From: an uncultured Algibacter sp.
GTDB taxonomy: Bacteria; Bacteroidota; Bacteroidia; Flavobacteriales; Flavobacteriaceae
Length of the DNA: 64,000 nucleotides
Assembly (NCBI RefSeq): GCF_947487605.1
Contig: NZ_CANKXK010000002.1
Location: 248,001-312,000 of the forward strand
Reading direction: 5' to 3'
The translations under genes were made by a program, and so were the position numbers. The number at the start of each line of letters is the position of its first letter. The stretch's first letter is position 1. Below are positions 59,268 to 64,000 of the stretch, piece by piece. The notes beneath the pieces were generated by a model. That model was given only the letters and a program-made list of their open reading frames with translations, was not told where the DNA came from and did not search any database.

Positions 59268-60709
59268 TGCCAAAAACAAAGAAAACCAAAATAGTAGCAA
59301 CGTTAGGTCCTGCTTCAAGTACCCGAGAGGTATTAAAAGGCATGCTAGATGAAGGGGTTAATGTATTCAGAATAAATTTCTCTCATGCAGATTATACAGA
59401 TGTTTCTCAAAGAATCGAAATGATACGTTCACTTAACGATGAATTTGGATACAACGCGTCAATATTAGCAGATTTACAAGGCCCAAAACTTCGTGTTGGA
59501 GTGATGAAAGAGGAAGTTGTAGTTAATCCAGATGATGAAATTATTTTCGCTACAGGCGAGCGTTTTGAAGGAACTAAAGAACGTGTTTATATGACATATG
59601 ATCGTTTTCCTCAAGATGCAAAACCAGGAGAACGTATTTTATTAGATGATGGAAAGCTAATATTTGAAGTCGTTTCAACAGATAAGAAAAGTGAAGTAAC
59701 GGCAAAAGTAATACAAGGAGGGCCTTTAAAATCTAAAAAAGGGGTAAACCTGCCAAACACAAATATATCACAGCCTGCACTTACAGAAAAAGATATCGAA
59801 GATGCTATTTTTGCAATAGGTCAAGATGTCGATTGGATAGCATTGTCTTTTGTAAGACATGCAGAAGACCTTATGCAGCTTCGTGATTTAATAAATGAAC
59901 ATAGCGATCATAAAATTCCAATTATTGCAAAAATTGAAAAACCAGAAGCTGTAGAGAATATAGATAAAATTGTGGCACATTGTGATGGTTTAATGGTAGC
60001 ACGTGGTGATTTGGGTGTGGAAGTACCCGCTGAGGAAGTCCCATTAATTCAAAAACAATTAGTACTTCGAGCTAAAAAGGCTAGAATACCTGTTATCATT
60101 GCTACACAAATGATGGAAACCATGATTTCTAGCTTAACGCCTACTAGGGCAGAGGTTAATGACGTAGCAAATTCGGTTATGGATGGTGCAGATGCTGTAA
60201 TGCTTTCTGGAGAAACTTCAGTAGGGAGTTATCCAGTTGAGGTTATCAGACAGATGTCCGATATTTTAAAAAGTGTTGAGGACTCGAACCTTATTCAAGT
60301 CCCGCAATTACCACCACACATTAGAACCAATAGGTATATTACAAAATCCATTTGTTATCATGCAGCAAATATGGCAAACGAAATAAATGCGAAAGCTATT
60401 TCAACCTTGACTAACAGTGGTTATACCGCATTTCAAATATCTGCTTGGAGACCGTCATGCCATATTTTAGTATTCACTTCTAACAAACGAATTTTAACAA
60501 GACTCAGTTTGCTTTGGGGTGTAAAAGCTTTTTATTATGATAAGTTTGTAAGTACAGATGAGACTATAGAAGATGTAAATGCCATAGCTTGTAAAAAGGG
60601 ATATTTAGATGTTGGAGATATGTTAATTAGTTTAGCTGCAATGCCTATTCAAGATAAAGGAATGGTGAATACTTTAAGAGTTACCGAAATAAAAACCTGT
60701 AGTTTTTAA
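59267..60709 (+). CDS. pyk: Pyruvate kinase
   Basis: 480 residues. N-terminal KKTKIVATLGPASSTREVLKGMLD, NFSHADYTD, ADLQGPKLRVG, the catalytic Lys in PIIAKIEKPEAVENID, GLMVARGDLGVEVPAEEVP, and the PK signature ATQMMETMISSLTPTRAEVNDVANSV near residue 290. It makes pyruvate and ATP from PEP; the C-terminal allosteric domain is present (NRYITKSICYHAANMANEI). Coupled to the IPExxxVDY gene; a long hairpin terminator follows at 60832. Confidence 0.97.
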   Translation: MPKTKKTKIVATLGPASSTREVLKGMLDEGVNVFRINFSHADYTDVSQRIEMIRSLNDEFGYNASILADLQGPKLRVGVMKEEVVVNPDDEIIFATGERFEGTKERVYMTYDRFPQDAKPGERILLDDGKLIFEVVSTDKKSEVTAKVIQGGPLKSKKGVNLPNTNISQPALTEKDIEDAIFAIGQDVDWIALSFVRHAEDLMQLRDLINEHSDHKIPIIAKIEKPEAVENIDKIVAHCDGLMVARGDLGVEVPAEEVPLIQKQLVLRAKKARIPVIIATQMMETMISSLTPTRAEVNDVANSVMDGADAVMLSGETSVGSYPVEVIRQMSDILKSVEDSNLIQVPQLPPHIRTNRYITKSICYHAANMANEINAKAISTLTNSGYTAFQISAWRPSCHILVFTSNKRILTRLSLLWGVKAFYYDKFVSTDETIEDVNAIACKKGYLDVGDMLISLAAMPIQDKGMVNTLRVTEIKTCSF

Positions 60710-60731
60710 AGTTATTATAAATATATGGGCG

Positions 60732-60765
60732 CCTGCCTGCTAGTAGGCAGGTTACCACAAGGGTC
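60732..60765. repeat. CCTGCCT palindromic repeat with ACCACAAGGGTCGCGC tail
   Basis: CCTGCCTGCTAGTAGGCAGG (60732-60751) is a near-perfect palindrome, followed by TTACCACAAGGGTCGCGCTT. The same module in the opposite orientation is at 33671-33694, and a shared CCTGCCTACGCAG piece is at 53139. It is a member of a dispersed flavobacterial intergenic repeat family, not a coding element. Confidence 0.55.
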
Positions 60766-60831
60766 GCGCTTTTATTCATGGTTTTTAATTTTAAATTAAG
60801 GGATTCATGAATATAAATGTTTCACTATATC

Positions 60832-60879
60832 TTTTAAATAGAAAAAAACTGCTTTTAGGCAGTTTTTTTCTATTTAAAA
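60832..60879. terminator. Bidirectional terminator between pyk and the PNPOx-like gene
   Basis: TTTTAAATAGAAAAAAACTG with its last C pairs perfectly, 21 bp, with the segment 60859-60879; the loop is TTTTAG. T runs occur on both strands, so it ends pyk (plus) and the PNPOx-like operon (minus). Confidence 0.85.
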
Positions 60880-60890
60880 GGATAAGTTTA

Positions 60891-60910
60891 TCCTGAGCGC
60901 AGTCGAAGGG
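60891..60910. repeat. TCCTGAGCG-AGTCGAAGGG dispersed flavobacterial motif
   Basis: TCCTGAGCGCAGTCGAAGGG is a 20-bp motif that I recall as very frequent in Flavobacteriaceae intergenic DNA. It occurs once here. Confidence 0.55.
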
Positions 60911-60964
60911 TTTCAATCGCTAACGCATTTATTTGCTAACTTTTATTTCAAGCATCAAGCGTCA

Positions 60965-61624
60965 TTATTTATTTTGCTGGTAATAATCTAAAACATGTTT
61001 CGGGATTTCCATCTTTTGAGGTAATCCTTTATCAGGTATTGGATATTCAGCTACCTGTTTTAAGGGTACTAAACCAGCCCAAACATCCAAATTATAATCT
61101 TCTGGTTCATCCCCAACACCAACATCTCTAATTTTTGCAGAAGCCGTTTCAATAGTCATTTCAACAACCATCGTTCTGTCTAACTCTTTTTTATGCATAG
61201 GCCTAATACCATCCCAACGCCCAGTCATCATATGTTCCATAAAACAAGCAAGAGCAGCTTCTTTTTCTTTAGGATTTTCAAGATTTTTAATAGAACCAAA
61301 TAAAGTAGCTGAACGATAATTTACAGAATGATGTAATCCAGAACGTGCTAAAACTAAAGCATCTAAATGCATAACGGTCATACTCATTTGTTTTGCTTCT
61401 AATAAAGCCAATAACATGCGGTTAGCTTGAGAGCCATGTAAGTAAATTTTATCTTCTTTTCTTCCGTATGCCATTGGTAGCGTAATGGCCCTTTCTTGGT
61501 ATATATAGCTTACATAGCCTATAAAACCTGCATCTAATATTGAATTGATTTTTTCAACATCATAGGTAGCTCTAATTTGTCCACGTTTTATTCTGTTCAG
61601 TTTTGATTTTGAATAGTCTTTCAT
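60965..61624 (-). CDS. Pyridoxamine 5'-phosphate oxidase-family flavoprotein (NimA/Pyridox_ox_2-like)
   Basis: 219 residues. Split-barrel features: AGFIGYVSYIYQERAITLPMAYGRKEDKIYLHGSQANRML, HLDALVLARSGLHHSVNYRSATLFGSI, then ACFMEHMMTGRWDGIRP and a C-terminal DYNLDVWAGLVPL. The HHSVNYRS segment is typical of the nitroimidazole-resistance NimA-like group. It probably binds FMN; reaction unknown. Last gene of the minus-strand run and 2 bp after the GNAT gene. Confidence 0.85.
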   Translation of the reverse strand: MKDYSKSKLNRIKRGQIRATYDVEKINSILDAGFIGYVSYIYQERAITLPMAYGRKEDKIYLHGSQANRMLLALLEAKQMSMTVMHLDALVLARSGLHHSVNYRSATLFGSIKNLENPKEKEAALACFMEHMMTGRWDGIRPMHKKELDRTMVVEMTIETASAKIRDVGVGDEPEDYNLDVWAGLVPLKQVAEYPIPDKGLPQKMEIPKHVLDYYQQNK

Positions 61625-61626
61625 TG

Positions 61627-62142
61627 TTATAATGCTTTAGCAAAAATTTGATTTGGGTAATTACTGTCTCCAACAAAATAATTAATGGTTCCAATATCTT
61701 TGAAGCCATTTTTTTTATAAAAATTAATGCCTCTTTTATTTTTATAATAAGCAGTTAACCAGATGTCTTTGTATTTTAAATCCATTGCTTTTTGTAATAC
61801 AATGTCTTGTAGTTTAGAACCTATTTTTAAACCAATAAAATCATTCAGAATATAAAGTCTTTCTAGTTTGCAAGAATTAACATCTAATTTTAATGGATGT
61901 TTCATGTTCAAACAAAGTTTTGCAAAACCAATTGGTAATTCATCAGAAAAAACAATCCAAAATAAGATATCGTCATCATTCAATTCTTCTCTTATTTTAG
62001 AAACCGAATGGTGCTGATTAAAAAAATCAAGTAAATGTTTTTTATTCTCTATATATTCTCCGTGAGATTCTGAATAGGTAACCCTTCCTAATAAAGCAAT
62101 ATGAATTGCATCAGATGGTATTGCTCTTCTTATTTCTATCAT
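61627..62142 (-). CDS. GNAT family N-acetyltransferase
   Basis: 171 residues. N-terminal MIEIRRAIPSDAIHIALLGRVTYSESHGEYI, then KLERLYILNDFIGLKIGSKLQDIVLQKAM with the acetyl-CoA loop (GLKIGSKL near residue 105) and the C-terminal NKRGINFYKKNGFKDIGTINY. Similar to the PaiA-like spermidine/spermine acetyltransferase group (Thr-Tyr-x-E-S-H near the start). Two bp from both neighbours (DUF1272 and PNPOx-like). Confidence 0.88.
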   Translation of the reverse strand: MIEIRRAIPSDAIHIALLGRVTYSESHGEYIENKKHLLDFFNQHHSVSKIREELNDDDILFWIVFSDELPIGFAKLCLNMKHPLKLDVNSCKLERLYILNDFIGLKIGSKLQDIVLQKAMDLKYKDIWLTAYYKNKRGINFYKKNGFKDIGTINYFVGDSNYPNQIFAKAL

Positions 62143-62144
62143 TT

Positions 62145-62435
62145 CTATCTGTTTTCTGGAGGACTATTTTTAAATCTATTTGAATTTATTTTGGCTTTTT
62201 CTAAATCTTTTGGTTTAAAAATGCGTTTTATTGACGCAGGATTATTTTCAATTTCCTTTTGTGGTCTAATAGGACGTTCAACAAAATTTCCTGAACAACT
62301 CGGACATACATTTTCAAATATCTCAAGAGCACATGTTTTACAGTAAGTGCATTCAAAAGAACATATCATTGCTTCAGAAGATTTGTTTGGTAAATCTTTG
62401 TTACAGTGCTCACAATTTGGTCTTATTTCTAGCAT
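62145..62435 (-). CDS. DUF1272 zinc-ribbon protein
   Basis: 96 residues. The N-terminal 60 carry cysteines in the DUF1272 order: NCEHCNKDLP, MICSFECTYCKTCA and VCPSCSGNFVERP, two treble-clef or ribbon zinc sites. The tail (65-96) is lysine-rich and variable. Function unknown; in many genomes DUF1272 sits beside GNAT genes, as here. Confidence 0.9.
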   Translation of the reverse strand: MLEIRPNCEHCNKDLPNKSSEAMICSFECTYCKTCALEIFENVCPSCSGNFVERPIRPQKEIENNPASIKRIFKPKDLEKAKINSNRFKNSPPENR

Positions 62436-62465
62436 ACTAGAACTATTTATTTGGTGTTATTTTAA

Positions 62466-62966
62466 CTATTCATCTTTTAACTTTACCCATATATAATCGT
62501 CAATTATTTTTCCGTTTTTTATAACAGCATTCTTCCTGATGCTTTCTAAATAATATCCATTTTTCTTTAACACCTTCATTGAAGGTTTATTAAAGTCAAA
62601 AACTCCAGCAACAATTCTTATAACATCAAAATGTTCAAATACATATGCTGTCATTTTTTTAACAGCTTGCGTAGCCAACCCCATTCCCCAGTATTTTTTT
62701 GAAATAAAATATCCAATTTCTGCATTTAAACGAAAAACATCATTTTTTAATGTAATTCCTATCTCTCCAGCAATCTCATTATTCCAATAAATAAGAAATC
62801 GTTCTTCTGGGGTTTTTCCAATAACTTCAGTTATAAATTCTACCGCGTCTTTTTCAGTATATGGATTTGGTGTACTATCATATCCGTTATCAAGTATTTC
62901 AGGCACATTTTTCAGTTTTGCAAACTCTTTTGCAAACTCAATTTTATGTGGTTTAAATTCCATCAT
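62466..62966 (-). CDS. GNAT family N-acetyltransferase (RimJ/RimL-like)
   Basis: 166 residues. Core: YFISKKYWGMGLATQAVKKMTAYVFEHFDVIRIVAGVFDFNKPSMKVLKKNGYYLESIRKNAV, the standard RimJ/RimL-like layout with acetyl-CoA loop WGMGLA near residue 95. Two ATGs start the frame (62966 and 62963). Probably acts on small molecules or protein N-termini; unknown. 30 bp before DUF1272. Confidence 0.88.
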   Translation of the reverse strand: MMEFKPHKIEFAKEFAKLKNVPEILDNGYDSTPNPYTEKDAVEFITEVIGKTPEERFLIYWNNEIAGEIGITLKNDVFRLNAEIGYFISKKYWGMGLATQAVKKMTAYVFEHFDVIRIVAGVFDFNKPSMKVLKKNGYYLESIRKNAVIKNGKIIDDYIWVKLKDE

Positions 62967-63052
62967 AGGCTTACTTTTAATAAATCATTTCTTATTATGA
63001 GGTTTATTATAATTCATATTAAGCCTTAATAATACCTGTTTCTTTAACTTTT

Positions 63053-63505
63053 TTAAATCTTATATGCTTTTTTTGCACTTTCAATTTGTTCTTTTTCTGT
63101 TGTTTCAGGATACAAAATATATTTAGGTGCAATAATTGGTTTGACCTGTTCTACTTCGATTTCTGTAATAGTTTGGAAAGGAAATTTTCCTCCAGTCATT
63201 TCAGTTAATATTTGTTTCATTTCAAAAAAATTAAGATCAGTTTTTCTAATAATTTTTGCTTTTCCCTTCATTTGAAATCCTTTTTGGATTAGAATATCAA
63301 TAAAACTAATACATACATTTTCGTTTTGTTTAATATTACTAACGGTTTGTGGCGAAGCGATATTTGCAACAATTATTTTGTTTTTCCTGTAATAGCTAAA
63401 AATTTCTTTTGGCGAAACATTCGGAATGTTTTCAGATGATACTGTAGCAAGCCAACATAAAACACTTCTATTTATATATTTTTTATTTTCTGTAGTTAAG
63501 TCCAT
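63053..63505 (-). CDS. Pyridoxamine 5'-phosphate oxidase-family protein
   Basis: 150 residues. VLCWLATVSSENIPNVSPKEIFSYY at the N-terminus matches the FMN-binding split-barrel PNPOx-like family, followed by KIIVANIASPQTVSNIKQNENVCISFID and the KGFQMKGKAKII strand. Short, without the C-terminal PNPOx domain, so pyridoxine oxidation is unlikely. First gene of the minus-strand run, starting 82 bp from the divergent MocR regulator; a -7 box TATTTTTG is at 63534-63527. Confidence 0.85.
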   Translation of the reverse strand: MDLTTENKKYINRSVLCWLATVSSENIPNVSPKEIFSYYRKNKIIVANIASPQTVSNIKQNENVCISFIDILIQKGFQMKGKAKIIRKTDLNFFEMKQILTEMTGGKFPFQTITEIEVEQVKPIIAPKYILYPETTEKEQIESAKKAYKI

Positions 63506-63526
63506 TTATTTTGTGCTTTTACATTT

Positions 63527-63534
63527 CAAAAATA
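63527..63534 (-). promoter_or_regulatory. -7 box of the PNPOx-like operon
   Basis: Minus-strand TATTTTTG, 21 bp before the ATG at 63505. Confidence 0.55.
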
Positions 63535-63543
63535 TTATATTTA

Positions 63544-63588
63544 TGGACTGTTGTAGTCATCCAGAATTAATATAATTAGTAGTCCAGA
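63544..63588. promoter_or_regulatory. Candidate MocR operator repeats
   Basis: AGTCATCCAGA (63555-63565) and AGTAGTCCAGA (63578-63588) are direct repeats 23 bp apart with two mismatches. TGGACT at 63544-63549 is the inverse of AGTCCA in the second copy. MocR proteins bind such mixed direct and inverted repeats next to their own gene. The repeats cover the region upstream of the minus-strand -7 box and reach the regulator ATG. Confidence 0.5.
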
Positions 63589-64000
63589 TGTTTCCGTTTA
63601 AAACCAGTATTCAATTTAATAGAAAAAGTAATCAGGCATTGTATCTGCAGTTAGCAAATCAGATTATTCAATTTATTAAAAATCAAACTTTATCGCCTAA
63701 TACTAAACTCCCAGGAAGTAGAACTTTAGCAGAACTATTAAATGTTCATAGAAAGACAATTGTGGCTTGTTATGAAGAATTATTGCTACAAGGATGGGTA
63801 GAAAGTATTCCTAAAAAAGGAACGTTTGTGCTTAGTAATCTACCCGTATTACATCAACAAAAGTTAGATGATTCTGTAGTCTCTGATTTAATAACACAAA
63901 CTGGTTTTTCTTTTTATAAGAATAGTATTTTACCTGAAAAATCTGTTAAAAAGATTGATGGTTTTATGTATTTGAATGATGGAATTTCTGATGGAAGATT
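63588..64000 (+). CDS. MocR-type transcriptional regulator (GntR HTH + aminotransferase fold), 3' end cut by window edge
   Basis: The first 137 codons are in the window. Residues 5-75 form a GntR-type winged helix: ALYLQLANQIIQFIKNQTLS, KLPGSRTLAELLNVHRKTIV and CYEELLLQGWVESIPKKGTFV. A linker follows, and the fragment ends at the entrance to the aminotransferase-like domain (FMYLNDGISDGR, usual PLP-fold start). MocR proteins sense PLP or a related aldehyde and activate a divergent gene. The divergent genes are PNPOx-like flavoproteins, which fits. Confidence 0.9.
   Translation, partial: MFPFKTSIQFNRKSNQALYLQLANQIIQFIKNQTLSPNTKLPGSRTLAELLNVHRKTIVACYEELLLQGWVESIPKKGTFVLSNLPVLHQQKLDDSVVSDLITQTGFSFYKNSILPEKSVKKIDGFMYLNDGISDGR

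Overview
The window is AT-rich chromosomal DNA from a member of the Bacteroidota, almost certainly a marine-type Flavobacteriaceae. Reasons: family-specific proteins (an IPExxxVDY-family protein, a SusD/RagB lipoprotein, a PID-CTERM-like surface peptide, an OmpA protein with thrombospondin type 3 repeats, a viroplasmin-RNase HI fusion), Bacteroidota promoter boxes of the form TAnnTTTG in front of many genes (a full TTTG-N19-TACTTTTG promoter precedes ompA), little Shine-Dalgarno signal, and dispersed flavobacterial intergenic repeats. The genus cannot be fixed from the sequence alone. Both edges cut genes: glgE on the left and a MocR-type regulator on the right.

Layout. 1-3.5 kb: minus-strand alpha-glucan operon (GlgM-like glycosyltransferase, glgC, glgE), which looks like a complete GlgE route from glucose-1-phosphate to maltose-1-phosphate to glucan. 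4-9.1 kb: lepA, dusB, an FtsX-type permease, rbfA, mce. 9.1-10.5 kb: a CAT-anticodon tRNA, a Cys-rich PID-CTERM peptide behind a 21-bp-phased direct repeat, ribE. 10.5-15.6 kb: pdxA, then the lipid-building run DUF177-rpmF-fabH-accB-accC. 15.8-17.4 kb: FAD oxidoreductase coupled to a GreA/GreB-like protein. 17.4-18.4 kb: gene debris, namely a lipoprotein split by an in-frame TAA and a 5'-truncated HigA-like antitoxin. 18.5-25 kb: ABC ATPase, prolyl oligopeptidase, asd, mscL, alr-tdk. 25-33.4 kb: rsmI, a DNA glycosylase, a MORN lipoprotein, AhpD-like and OsmC-like genes on face-to-face promoters, recJ, an MFS exporter, lpxH. 33.7-36.3 kb: GNAT-MATE-two unlisted tiny membrane proteins-queD. 36.3-39.7 kb: universal stress protein, tRNA-Ala, an orphan SusD with an extra N-terminal domain, a DUF4375 protein. 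39.7-49.8 kb: glpD, a hydrolase, and addB and addA separated by ompA.

50-54.2 kb: superoxide dismutase, then the most striking noncoding feature: three tandem copies of a roughly 70-nt unit on the minus strand, each with a box resembling a -7 promoter, a nearly invariant core and its own intrinsic terminator. I read it as a small-RNA array. purF and a PfkB-type kinase follow. 54.3-60.7 kb: a secreted protein, RNase HI, purN, then acpP-fabF-rnc and IPExxxVDY-pyk. 60.7-64 kb: repeat-rich intergenic DNA and a minus-strand run of PNPOx-like, GNAT and DUF1272 genes, divergent from a MocR regulator with candidate operator repeats between them.

Most of the window is housekeeping. The points that deserve attention are the tandem small-RNA array (50629-51111), the GlgM/GlgE wiring, the PID-CTERM peptide and its phased repeats, two pairs of colliding promoters, hairpins around the start of rnc and between accB and accC, and short genes with no existing entry. 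All family assignments come from reading the translated sequence; no database search was possible.
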